Positions 31,015-38,405 of a stretch of 64,000 nt of DNA are shown piece by piece. Each line of letters starts with the position of its first letter. Positions within the stretch are counted from its first letter, which is position 1. The stretch is from positions 3,234,881 through 3,298,880 of the forward strand of contig NZ_FXAM01000001.1 in assembly GCF_900155475.1 (NCBI RefSeq). The letters are read 5' to 3'. Source of the stretch: Methylomagnum ishizawai (GTDB lineage: Bacteria; Pseudomonadota; Gammaproteobacteria; Methylococcales; Methylococcaceae). The notes beneath the pieces were generated by a model. That model saw only the letters and a list, made by a program, of their open reading frames with translations. It was not told the origin of the DNA and searched no databases. A program made the position numbers and the translations under genes.

Positions 31015-31613
31015 CCCCCACCGCCAAGACCAGCGTGTCCGCCCTGGAAGCGTTCCGCCGGTTCCAGCATGAATCGCTCTCCCAGGAGGAACTGGTGGCG
31101 CGGTTGACCACGCCCTACCGGGAGGATTCCGACAACGTGCCTATCCAGCGCGGCATCGATATCCACCGCTACATCGAAACCGGCAACCCCCGGACCATGC
31201 AACTGGCCTGGGACATGGAATCCGTGGACGCGGCCATCGGGGAATCCGACCTCGTCGGGGAACACGAGCTTTGGATTTCCGGCCCGCTCGGCGACACCCA
31301 TGTCCACGCCAAGGCCGACCTCGTGAACGGCCTGGAAATCCGCGACTTCAAGGCCACCGGCCTCCCGTTCAAGGCCGATGACTACGCGGCGTCCTACCAA
31401 TGGCGCTTGTATCTGGCCCTGACCGGCTGCGAGCGCTTCGTCTACCGGGTCTTCGAGGTCTCCGACGAGACGCCCCACCGGGTCGTCGAGTCCCACACCT
31501 TCCCCCTGTATCCCTATCCGGCCCTGTTCGACGACTGCCTCGCCCTGATCGGCGACTTCCGCCTATGGGCGCGGGGCGTCCCGGAAGTGGCCGGAAAGGT
31601 TTTCGCGGCATAG
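31011..31613 (+). CDS. PD-(D/E)XK exonuclease, RecE/Cas4-like (200 aa)
   Basis: The sequence HVHAKADLVNGLEIRDFKAT (Asp103, Asp112, Lys114) is the PD-(D/E)XK catalytic core, preceded by a helix with RGIDIHRYIE (the early Glu/His contact) and followed by YAASYQWRLYLALTG (the QxxxY motif of exonucleases of the RecB/Cas4/lambda-exo superfamily). It would resect DNA ends for the Sak4-like ATPase. It is ATGA-coupled to the zinc-finger gene. Confidence 0.85.
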   Translation: MTPTAKTSVSALEAFRRFQHESLSQEELVARLTTPYREDSDNVPIQRGIDIHRYIETGNPRTMQLAWDMESVDAAIGESDLVGEHELWISGPLGDTHVHAKADLVNGLEIRDFKATGLPFKADDYAASYQWRLYLALTGCERFVYRVFEVSDETPHRVVESHTFPLYPYPALFDDCLALIGDFRLWARGVPEVAGKVFAA

Positions 31614-31916
31614 AGGGAAGGAACGATGTTGACACCGCGTCTTGACCGGGCCTATGTTATGACCCGCACCCCGGACGCATCCGGGGCCGGGAGTCGAAGC
31701 CCGCGAGTCATGATGGCGCACAGCCCCAATTCCAGCGTACCAGGGGACTTTTTATGTCCATGGTACGCCTACCGAGTGCTGACGGGCGGTGCGTGGGCAC
31801 GCGCAAGCGTGGCCGGTGCCATCATGCCGGTTTTCGACCCCACGCATCGTCCGTCGCCTATCTCTCGTCGAAAAGAGACGCGACGGCTCCAAACCTTACA
31901 TGATGGAGTCCGTCCC
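31614..31916 (+). other. Structured leader ahead of the Rha gene
   Basis: No firm gene is seen in this 300-base gap. An open frame from 31626 continues into Rha and could add about 97 residues (with RTPDASGAGSRSPRVMM, like Ash-type leader peptides), but no ribosome-binding site supports it. CCCCGGA/TCCGGGG (from 31671) and CCGTCGC/GCGACGG (31849-31885 region, with an inner TCTCT/AGAGA) are stable hairpins. A regulatory RNA is plausible. Confidence 0.4.
31629..31658 (+). promoter_or_regulatory. Sigma-70-type promoter for the Rha leader
   Basis: TTGACA (31629-31634), 18 bases, TATGTT (31653-31658). The perfect -35 box suggests that the Rha unit can be transcribed apart from the early operon. 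Confidence 0.6.
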
Positions 31917-32582
31917 ATGTCTACCCAAGACACCGCCCCAGTTGCGCCCATCGTCGCCCTGACCGATGGCGTTCCCACGACCACCACCCTCGCCATCGCC
32001 GAAGGCGCGAAGACCGAACACGCCAGCGTCATCAAGCTGGTTCGGACCTACCTTGCCGACCTGGAGGAATTTGGAAGGGTCGCGTTTGAAACGCGATCCC
32101 AAGCCAAATCCAATTCTGGATTTGAAATCGCGAATTCCGACAAAGGGTCCGATTTGAAATCCAACCCTTCCGGCGCTGGCCGTCCCACCGAATACGCCCG
32201 CCTGAACGAGCAGCAAACCACCCTGCTGTTCACCTACATGAAGAACACCCCCATCGTGCGCGGCTTCAAGCGGCGGTTGGTTCGGGAGTTCTACGACATG
32301 GCCCGGTCGCTGCGCGAGACCGCGCCCGTATCCCTCCCGTCCCCCGTCCTATCCCGCATCCTGCTGACCCTCGACGGCGGCAGGGTCGTCAAGTCCGAAC
32401 CTGTCCCCGACGACGCGCAGGTTTGTTCCATCGCCTACTTCCGGGAATTGGCCGCGCTCAGGGGCTTCCGCCTGATAAGTCCCCGCAACTGGCTGGACGT
32501 GTGCGAGGTGCTGGGTATGGTCGGCGACGAACACATGCCCGCCCTGGCCCGGTATGCGACCGGGCGCATGGCCAATCCCTGA
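31917..32582 (+). CDS. Rha-family phage regulatory protein (221 aa)
   Basis: Residues about 15-130 form a Rha domain: LAIAEGAKTEHASVIKLVRTY, LADLEEFGRVAFETRSQ, GRPTEYARLNEQQTTLLFTY and VRGFKRRLVREFYDMARSL. A 30-residue insertion (residues about 61-90, KSNSGFEIANSDKGSDLKS) breaks the usual spacing. It is encoded by short TTTGAAA-containing repeats with dyads. The last 80 residues are a second domain. Rha proteins interfere with repressor or host replication control. GGAG lies before the ATG at 31917. Confidence 0.82.
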   Translation: MSTQDTAPVAPIVALTDGVPTTTTLAIAEGAKTEHASVIKLVRTYLADLEEFGRVAFETRSQAKSNSGFEIANSDKGSDLKSNPSGAGRPTEYARLNEQQTTLLFTYMKNTPIVRGFKRRLVREFYDMARSLRETAPVSLPSPVLSRILLTLDGGRVVKSEPVPDDAQVCSIAYFRELAALRGFRLISPRNWLDVCEVLGMVGDEHMPALARYATGRMANP

Positions 32583-32591
32583 GCAACCCCC

Positions 32592-32607
32592 GCCGCAGGG
32601 ACGCGGC
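32592..32607 (+). promoter_or_regulatory. ANGGAN hexaloop hairpin after Rha and before the next gene
   Basis: GCCGC and GCGGC enclose AGGGAC. Compared with the copies at 29004 and 29550 the stem is changed on both sides while the loop is constant. From the Rha stop onward 28 of 30 bases match the copy after the BRO gene. Confidence 0.55.
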
Positions 32608-32630
32608 CCCCATCCACTTCGGAGAACCCC

Positions 32631-33914
32631 ATGTCCGACCTCATCAAAACCCTTTCCACCGGCTCGCCCCTCCAGGAGCCGTTCCACCAAGCCCTGGAAG
32701 CCGCCACCCCGGACCAACTCCGGGAAGCGCTCCAGGCCAAGGGCATCAAGGCGGCGAACCGCCGGGCCCTCCAATCAAGGATTTTTTCGCTGGAAATCCG
32801 CGAGGCCGAAGAAAAGGACGCCGATACCGAACGGGCCGGGCTTTTCCAGCCCTCGAACGCCACCGAGGGCGATTCCTTCATGGACGCCTTCTGCTTCCGG
32901 TGCGGCCAGTGGGGCGCGAAGGGATGCGACATCCAAGGCCGCACCATGGCCTATGGAACCGAAGACCCCGAGTATCCCCGCGAGTGGACCTACGACGCCG
33001 TGGGCGACCCGACCTGCACCGCGTTCGTCGCCGCCGGGGCCGTAGCCGGGCAGCCGGTGCGCATCTTCGCCCCGAAGGGCGACGCTTTCGACGCCTTCGT
33101 GGCCGATTGGTGCGGTTCATGTTCGCGATACCGGGGCGACAAGTGCCCGATCTACCGCGCCGCCGCCGCCTGCGAGGTGTCGGACCCCGAATACCCGAAG
33201 GAATGGCGCTACGACGGCAACAGGCCGGTTTGCACGGCCCATGAACCGGCCCAGGACGGCCAGGGAGCCGAACCCGCGCCGGGCACCAGCGAACCCAAGC
33301 CCCAACCGGAACCGGCCCCTGCCGCGCCCCAGGGCTTGCCCACGCCCGAGCAGCTTGTGCAGGAAACCCTGCACGCCATACGGAACAACATCCAGGTGCT
33401 GGCGAACCTCGGCTGGACCGATGGCGACATCGCCGCCGCCCTCGCCGACATGATGCCCGGCAAGCGCAAGGTCGAGGCGCTGCGCCGGATCGACAGCCTG
33501 CAAAGCGATGAGCGCTTCCCCGCCTCGGTCCTGCTGGGCGAGTTGATCGCCACGTCCACGAAGCAGCTACGGCTGGCGATGGTGCCCTGGAACGCGATGC
33601 CCGAGGACAAGCAGAAGGACGTGCTGGGCCGGGTCCGCCAGGACTGCGAGAAGGCGGCCCGGTCCGCCCTGCGCACCTACGCCAGCGAGAACCGCACCAA
33701 CTTCATGGCCTCCGTGGACGGGGTGGCGTTCAAGCCCAACGGGATCAAGGTCTCCCTCACGGTCGGCAAGAACGAGTACGCCCACCTGCTGGCCGACATG
33801 GCCGGCGACGAGGTGTTGATCGTCCTGCCCGAGAACTTCGACATGTACTCCGGCACCGGCTCGGCCATGCGCACCGACCCCGACCAGCGCGAACTGTTCG
33901 AGGCGGAGGCTTGA
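32631..33914 (+). CDS. Early phage protein with duplicated Cys-rich domain (427 aa)
   Basis: After an N-terminal helical part, two related Cys clusters follow. One is at residues about 87-130 (CFRCGQWGAKGCDI, DPEYPREWTYD, PTCTAF) and one at about 163-210 (CGSCSRYRGDKCPI, DPEYPKEWRYD, PVCTAH), each able to bind zinc. A Pro-rich linker leads to a C-terminal domain (residues 240-427) with NNIQVLANLGWTDGDIAAAL and GIKVSLTVGKNEYAHLLADM. No known family is certain. The start codon has CGGAG eight bases ahead, within the conserved leader. Confidence 0.75.
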   Translation: MSDLIKTLSTGSPLQEPFHQALEAATPDQLREALQAKGIKAANRRALQSRIFSLEIREAEEKDADTERAGLFQPSNATEGDSFMDAFCFRCGQWGAKGCDIQGRTMAYGTEDPEYPREWTYDAVGDPTCTAFVAAGAVAGQPVRIFAPKGDAFDAFVADWCGSCSRYRGDKCPIYRAAAACEVSDPEYPKEWRYDGNRPVCTAHEPAQDGQGAEPAPGTSEPKPQPEPAPAAPQGLPTPEQLVQETLHAIRNNIQVLANLGWTDGDIAAALADMMPGKRKVEALRRIDSLQSDERFPASVLLGELIATSTKQLRLAMVPWNAMPEDKQKDVLGRVRQDCEKAARSALRTYASENRTNFMASVDGVAFKPNGIKVSLTVGKNEYAHLLADMAGDEVLIVLPENFDMYSGTGSAMRTDPDQRELFEAEA

Positions 33915-33917
33915 GCC

Positions 33918-34388
33918 ATGGCCGGGAAAACCCTCTACACCGCCGGTTACGGCGCGGGCTGGACGCCCGAGACGCTCGACGCGGCCATGATCGAGCGCGG
34001 TGCCGTGCTGGTCGATATTCGCCGCCTCCCCTGGTCCACCCAATCGACCGAATGGACGCGGAGCAGGCTACTCGCCCGCTTCGGCAAAATGCGCTATGCC
34101 CACTTCAAGTCATTGGGCAACCTCAGCCGCAAGGGCGACCCGATAGCCCTGGTCGATGCCGACAACGGGATACGGAGCCTCGCGGCCATCCTCAACTGGC
34201 CGGGCATCGACGCCATGGTATTGCTGTGCGGCTGCCGGGACGTGCATACCTGCCACCGCAAAGTGGTCGCCGAACTCGCCGCCGAGCGGTTAGGGGACCG
34301 CTTCGCTCTCCGCATCGAACACCTGGAACCCACCTTGGCAACGGACCCGGACCACCATCAACGCGGGAAGAATCGCCGGGAACCATAG
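33918..34388 (+). CDS. DUF488 domain protein (156 aa)
   Basis: The opening KTLYTAGYGAGWTPETLDAA, the LVDIRRLPWS and LGNLSR segments and the VLLCGCRDVHTCHRKVVAELA motif identify DUF488, a small family widespread in bacteria and phages. A related protein is a nucleoside or nucleotide-modifying enzyme candidate, but the function is unknown. The Cys residues in LCGCRDVHTCH are conserved. It is separated from the previous stop by three bases. Confidence 0.85.
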   Translation: MAGKTLYTAGYGAGWTPETLDAAMIERGAVLVDIRRLPWSTQSTEWTRSRLLARFGKMRYAHFKSLGNLSRKGDPIALVDADNGIRSLAAILNWPGIDAMVLLCGCRDVHTCHRKVVAELAAERLGDRFALRIEHLEPTLATDPDHHQRGKNRREP

Positions 34389-34459
34389 CCCCGGCTGGAC
34401 TCACGCCCCGTTTACCGCCCTACCGAACCCAACAATCCTCCATCGAAAGACCAAACGCC

Positions 34460-34936
34460 ATGCCTGAATTCCCACCCCGCTGCCTGCGCAAGTCCCAGGC
34501 ACCCGCCTACCTGGGGATGTGCCCCCAGACCTTCGACGCCCTGGTGCGCCCCCATGTCACCGAAATACCCATCGGCAACAAAGGCATCGGCTTCGACCGG
34601 CTTGAACTGGACGAATGGTTCGACCAGCATAAACGGTGCAACGGGCGGAAAACTGGCAAAGGAGAACAACCATGGGAATCAAACCCTCGCCAGGGCTCCG
34701 CAAGCGCGGCGAAGTCTGGCATATCGAAAAGATCTACCGGGGAGTCCGAATTTACGAAAGCACTGGAACAGGCGACCTCGAAGAGGCGGAAAGGCACCTC
34801 CGCCGCCGGATCGAGCAAATCCGGGAGGAATCCATCCACGGCACCCGCCGACCCCGTACCTTCGAGGAAGCCGCCACCCGGTTCCTGCTTGAAAACAAGG
34901 ACCAGCGGGCCATCGACCGGGCCGGATACGCCTTGA
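34460..34936 (+). CDS. Excisionase-like protein overlapping the integrase (158 aa)
   Basis: The first 75 residues (CLRKSQAPAYLGMCPQTFDA, VTEIPIGNKGIGFDRLELDEWF) are an AlpA/Xis-type winged helix. The frame stays open for 265 bases into the integrase gene and adds a Ser/Thr/Arg-rich tail. The extension ESNPRQGSASAAKSGISK and FTKALEQATSKRRKGTSAAG resembles tails seen in other prophage excisionases upstream of integrases, so the overlap may be real. The winged-helix part is certain, the tail less so. Confidence 0.7.
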   Translation: MPEFPPRCLRKSQAPAYLGMCPQTFDALVRPHVTEIPIGNKGIGFDRLELDEWFDQHKRCNGRKTGKGEQPWESNPRQGSASAAKSGISKRSTGESEFTKALEQATSKRRKGTSAAGSSKSGRNPSTAPADPVPSRKPPPGSCLKTRTSGPSTGPDTP

Positions 34937-35748
34937 AGCGCATCATGCCCCACCTGGGGCGAGTTAACTTGGACCAAATCCACGGGAAAAGCCTGGAACC
35001 CTACATCGAAACGAGGCGGGCGGATGGCGTAGCGGCGGGCACAATCACGCGGGAAATCACCGTCGTCCGCCGCATCCTGAGCTTGGCGTCCAGGGTGTGG
35101 CGCGACGAACAAGGCCGTCCCTGGCTGGACACCCCTCCGCTGCTGTCCAACGCCAAGGGCGCAGCCAGGAAGCCCAGGCCCATCACCTGGGACGAGCAGG
35201 CCCGGCTATTCCGGGAATTGCCCGGCTACCTGGCTGAAATGGCCCTGTTCGCGGTCAACACGGGCTGCCGGCAGGAGGAGATTTGCGCCATGCGGTGGGA
35301 ATGGGAATGCGAAGTCTCGGGTACCGACCACACCGTGTTCGTGTTGCCGGGCGAGATCACCAAGAACGCGCGGGAACGGATCGTACCGCTCAACGGCGTG
35401 GCCCGATCCATCGTCGAGGCGCGGCGCGGGAAGCATCCCGAGCATGTTTTCAGCTACGGGGGACACCGCCTGGACCGCATGACCAACAAGGCGTGGTACA
35501 AGGCCAGGGAGGCCGCTGAACTGCCCAGCGTGCGCGTCCACGACCTGCGGCACACCTTCGGGATGCGCCTGCGGGCCGCTGGCGTGTCGTTCGAGGATCG
35601 CCAGGATTTGCTGGGCCACCACGCGGGCAGGATCACCACCCACTACAGCCGCGCCGAAATCGCCCGGCTCATCGAGTGCGTGGAAAGGCTGTGCGCCACG
35701 GAGGGCGAGAGGAAGCCAGAAATGGCCCTGGTCCGCCGCCGGAAGTGA
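34672..35748 (+). CDS. Tyrosine site-specific integrase
   Basis: The 358-residue recombinase carries the catalytic set Arg200 (NTGCRQEEI), Lys region KNARERIVPL, His290-Arg293 (HDLRHTFGM), His316 (LLGHHA) and the nucleophile Tyr325 (THYS). The N-terminal arm (WHIEKIYRGVRIYESTGTGD) and core-binding domain precede it. AAAGGAG lies six bases before the ATG at 34672. It faces the tRNA-Val 3' end, its likely attachment site. Confidence 0.93.
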   Translation: MGIKPSPGLRKRGEVWHIEKIYRGVRIYESTGTGDLEEAERHLRRRIEQIREESIHGTRRPRTFEEAATRFLLENKDQRAIDRAGYALKRIMPHLGRVNLDQIHGKSLEPYIETRRADGVAAGTITREITVVRRILSLASRVWRDEQGRPWLDTPPLLSNAKGAARKPRPITWDEQARLFRELPGYLAEMALFAVNTGCRQEEICAMRWEWECEVSGTDHTVFVLPGEITKNARERIVPLNGVARSIVEARRGKHPEHVFSYGGHRLDRMTNKAWYKAREAAELPSVRVHDLRHTFGMRLRAAGVSFEDRQDLLGHHAGRITTHYSRAEIARLIECVERLCATEGERKPEMALVRRRK

Positions 35749-35771
35749 ATCCGGCAAAATTCCGGCAAAAT

Positions 35772-35798
35772 AAAAGCCGGGTTTTAGGCCCGGCTTTT
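35772..35798. terminator. Bidirectional terminator between integrase and tRNA-Val
   Basis: AAAAGCCGGG and CCCGGCTTTT form a perfect 10-bp stem around TTTTAGG, with A and T tracts on both sides, so it can serve int (plus) and tRNA-Val (minus). Confidence 0.8.
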
Positions 35799-35822
35799 AA
35801 GTCTTTGATTCGGAAAGTGAAT

Positions 35823-35897
35823 TGGTGGGCGGTATAGGATTTGAACCTATGACCCCTGCCGTGTGAAAGCAGTGCTCTACCGCTGAGCTAACCGCCC
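35823..35897 (-). tRNA. tRNA-Val (anticodon CAC)
   Basis: The minus strand gives a full cloverleaf: acceptor GGGCGGT with ACCGCCC, D-loop AGCTCAGCGGTAGAGC, anticodon stem CTGCT/GGCAG with loop TTCACAC (anticodon CAC), and T-arm GGTTCAAATCC. CCA is encoded (35823-35825). The 3' end faces the integrase, so the prophage has probably rebuilt this end from its own attachment sequence. Confidence 0.95.
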
Positions 35898-36033
35898 AAG
35901 CCATCGACTTGAGCGGCGTAGAATGCCAGTGTATTCCGCTCCTGTCAAGCCCAGATTATGGCAAATCCCATCCCACCCGCCCGCATTGTCCAAACACAAG
36001 CCGGGTGGCGGATCGATCCCGCCTCGCCCGATT

Positions 36034-36089
36034 CCACAAAATTTTCAATATTTTGGGTCAATCCCGATTTAAGGCACAATATATAGATC
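36034..36089 (+). promoter_or_regulatory. nrdB promoter region with possible NrdR boxes
   Basis: CCACAAAATTTTCAAT (36034-36049) and GCACAATATATAGATC (36074-36089) resemble the NrdR box. The second overlaps a likely -10 (CACAAT), with TTGGGT as -35. The 40-base spacing is longer than the usual 31-32, so one box may be false. Confidence 0.35.
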
Positions 36090-36120
36090 ATCATCCATCC
36101 AACCTACAAGGAGACCACCT

Positions 36121-37305
36121 ATGCTGAACTGGGAAGACCCTTTGGCCACCTTCGCCTCCCGGACGCCACCGCCGCCTTTCCCGGTCCCCGTAGCCGAACC
36201 CACCCCGGCCCCATACAATCCCCGCCCGGCCCCGGCGGCGGCCGGACCCGGTGGCGCGACCGGACTCGAAAGCATCGAACTAGGGGCCAAGCGCATCCAG
36301 GTGGACGACAAGCGCATCATCAATTGCCGCGCCGACCTCAACCAACTCGTGCCATTCAAGTACAAATGGGCTTGGCAGAAATACCTGGATGCCTGCGCCA
36401 ACCACTGGATGCCGCAGGAAATCAACATGAACGCCGACATCGCCCTCTGGAAAAGCCAGGACAGGCTGACCCCGGACGAGCGCATGATCATCAAGCGCAA
36501 CCTGGGCTTCTTCTCCACCGCCGATTCCCTGGTGGCGAACAATCTGGTGCTGGCGGTCTACCGCCACATCACCAACCCCGAATGCCGCCAATACCTGCTG
36601 CGCCAAGCCTTCGAGGAAGCCCTGCACACCCACGCCTACCAGTACGTGGTGGAATCCCTGGCGATGGACGAGGGCGAGGTCTTCAACATGTACCGGGAGC
36701 TGCCCGCCGTGGCCCGCAAGGCCGAATGGGCGTTGCCCTTCACCCGCTCCCTGGGCGATCCCCAGTTCCACACCGGCACGCCCGAAGCCGATCAGCGCCT
36801 GCTGCGCGACCTCATCGCCTTCTATGTGATCTTCGAGGGCATCTTCTTCTATGTCGGCTTCACCCAGATATTGTCGATGGGCCGCCGCAACAAGATGACC
36901 GGGACCGCCGAGCAGTTCCAGTACATCCTGCGCGACGAATCGATGCACATGAATTTCGGCATCGACGTCATCAACCAGATCAAGCTCGAAAACCCGCACT
37001 TGTGGAGCCCATCCTTCCAACAGGAGATGTTGCAAACCATCCGCGAGGCGGTCGAGATCGAAATCCAGTACGCCTACGACACGATGCCGCGCGGCGTCCT
37101 CGGGTTGAACGCGCCGATGTTCGAGGACTACCTGAAATTCATCGCCAACCGCCGCTGCGCCCAGATCGGCCTGCCCGAGCAATATCCGGGGGCCGGCAAT
37201 CCCTTCCCCTGGATGAGCGAAATCCTCGACCTCAAGAAGGAAAAGAACTTCTTCGAGACTCGGGTGACCGAATACCAGACCGGCGGCGCATTGAACTGGG
37301 ATTGA
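36121..37305 (+). CDS. nrdB: Ribonucleoside-diphosphate reductase subunit beta (class Ia)
   Basis: The 394-residue protein holds the di-iron centre and tyrosyl radical: [12 protein letters not shown] gives Glu166, His169 and radical Tyr173, and [14 protein letters not shown] gives the later Glu and His. The C-terminal tail that docks on NrdA is present ([17 protein letters not shown]). A Pro/Ala-rich N-terminal extension (residues 12-45) is unusual. AAGGAG precedes the ATG. nrdA is not next to it in this window. The left neighbour is the tRNA and prophage. Confidence 0.95.
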   Translation: MLNWEDPLATFASRTPPPPFPVPVAEPTPAPYNPRPAPAAAGPGGATGLESIELGAKRIQVDDKRIINCRADLNQLVPFKYKWAWQKYLDACANHWMPQEINMNADIALWKSQDRLTPDERMIIKRNLGFFSTADSLVANNLVLAVYRHITNPECRQYLLRQAFEEALHTHAYQYVVESLAMDEGEVFNMYRELPAVARKAEWALPFTRSLGDPQFHTGTPEADQRLLRDLIAFYVIFEGIFFYVGFTQILSMGRRNKMTGTAEQFQYILRDESMHMNFGIDVINQIKLENPHLWSPSFQQEMLQTIREAVEIEIQYAYDTMPRGVLGLNAPMFEDYLKFIANRRCAQIGLPEQYPGAGNPFPWMSEILDLKKEKNFFETRVTEYQTGGALNWD

Positions 37306-37330
37306 TCCCGGCGCGACACCCTTTCCAGCG

Positions 37331-37362
37331 GCCCGCAGGTTCCCGGAACCCGCGGGCTTTTT
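37331..37362 (+). terminator. nrdB terminator
   Basis: GCCCGC.GGTTC and GGAACC.GCGGGC pair with one mismatch around a CC loop and are followed by TTTTT. Confidence 0.85.
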
Positions 37363-37696
37363 CATGCGCCCTCCCGCCATGGCCCGGCCCGGACCCGGCC
37401 ACCCGGCTGGGCGACAACGGGTAACACTGTCCCGGAGTTAGATCAATTTCCAAGGACCGTGCAGGTCCACGCGAACAATAATATTTGCAGGCGAAGCGCC
37501 GGAAATCGCAACATTTTCTGTGCGAACCCCCTTGCATTGAGCAATATTTTATATTTCAACCATAATTTAAACGGATTTACCCACCATAATCACGGCAATC
37601 CCGTGAAAACACGTCCTGTTTTTGATACCCTATGGGCAGAACCCGCTTGGTTCATTACTCAGTATCGACCGCGGTATCCGAAATATGGAGAACAAC
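37363..37696. other. Intergenic stretch before the PEP-CTERM gene
   Basis: No gene is seen. The AT-rich part (37440-37690) holds the promoter at 37537-37566 and a long leader of about 120 bases. A short dyad, CACGGCAATCCCGTG (37591-37605), may matter for regulation. Confidence 0.45.
37537..37566 (+). promoter_or_regulatory. Promoter of the PEP-CTERM gene
   Basis: TTGAGC (37537-37542), 18 bases, CATAAT (37561-37566), in AT-rich DNA. Confidence 0.5.
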
Positions 37697-38377
37697 ATGA
37701 GCAAGCTTCCTTCCTTGACCCCGGCGGCGTTATTGATATATGCCACCTTGCACGCATCCGCCACTTGGGCGGCACCCATCCAGTTCTCGGGCGATTTCAC
37801 CCAGGACAATGACGAACAATTCTTCACCTTCACACTCACCAGCGCAGCCGATCTCACCCTGACCACCACCTCCTATACCACGGGCGGCTTCGCGCCTTGG
37901 CTATATCTTTGGGATTCCACCGGCACCTACGTCGGCGAATCCGCGAACGGTTCCGGCGATTCGGAGGCTTCGATCAGCTTGACCGGCCAGCGGGCCGATA
38001 CCTACTACGCCGCACTGGTCCAATGGCACAACACTCCCAACTCGTTGGATTTCCCCGGCGCCCCGGCCAGCTTCGACAGCGTGTTCGATCCCGCCTTGTT
38101 CACCCATTACGGTTCCGCTCCCACCGATACCAATTACACCGCGCTTGACACCGGTTGCGATGGGGGTGGCCTCGGGGTGGCTTATTTCTACGATGCCGAT
38201 CCCCTCAGCTTCTGCGCCTCGCGCACCGGCCATTGGGCGCTTGACATCGAAAGTACCGCCCTCTCGGCGACCAGCCTCTATCCCGTCCCCGAACCGGCCA
38301 CCCTGGCTTTGGTATTGACTGGCCTTGCGGGCTGCGCCCCCATCGCCCGCCGCCGTGCCGCGGCGTATAAGGCTTAA
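37697..38377 (+). CDS. PEP-CTERM anchored exported protein, DVUA0089-like
   Basis: A signal peptide (LTPAALLIYATLHASATWAAP) is followed by a beta-sandwich region with FTQDNDEQFFTFTLTSAADL and GFAPWLYLWDSTG, as in DVUA0089-family exported proteins. The end, VPEPATLALVLTGLAG, with a hydrophobic run and ARRR, is the PEP-CTERM sorting signal for exosortase processing. GGAG ahead of ATG 37697 sets the start. It is probably a matrix or surface protein. Four Cys residues may form disulfides. Confidence 0.85.
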   Translation: MSKLPSLTPAALLIYATLHASATWAAPIQFSGDFTQDNDEQFFTFTLTSAADLTLTTTSYTTGGFAPWLYLWDSTGTYVGESANGSGDSEASISLTGQRADTYYAALVQWHNTPNSLDFPGAPASFDSVFDPALFTHYGSAPTDTNYTALDTGCDGGGLGVAYFYDADPLSFCASRTGHWALDIESTALSATSLYPVPEPATLALVLTGLAGCAPIARRRAAAYKA

Positions 38378-38405
38378 AAACAAACTCCGCACAGGCCAAA
38401 ACCCA

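Larger units (their letters stand above)
1..35826. mobile_element. Lambda-like prophage (right part; left end outside window)
   Basis: The whole stretch is built of phage modules. The minus arm carries cro, replication, NinB, lysis, terminase, portal, capsid and head-tail genes. The plus arm carries recombination genes, Rha, an excisionase-like gene and an integrase. The integrase stops about 75 bases from the 3' end of tRNA-Val, the usual target of such integrases, so the right attachment site should lie in that tRNA end near 35826. The structural genes run off base 1, so the left attachment site is not visible. The replication initiator is interrupted by an insertion sequence, which suggests a defective prophage. 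The exact right boundary is inferred. Confidence 0.93.

Noticed and set aside
31626-31916. N-terminal extension of Rha by about 97 codons
   Set aside because: There is no ribosome-binding site and the hairpin-rich DNA overlaps a promoter leader. The ATG at 31917 has a proper site. It was kept only as a leader feature.
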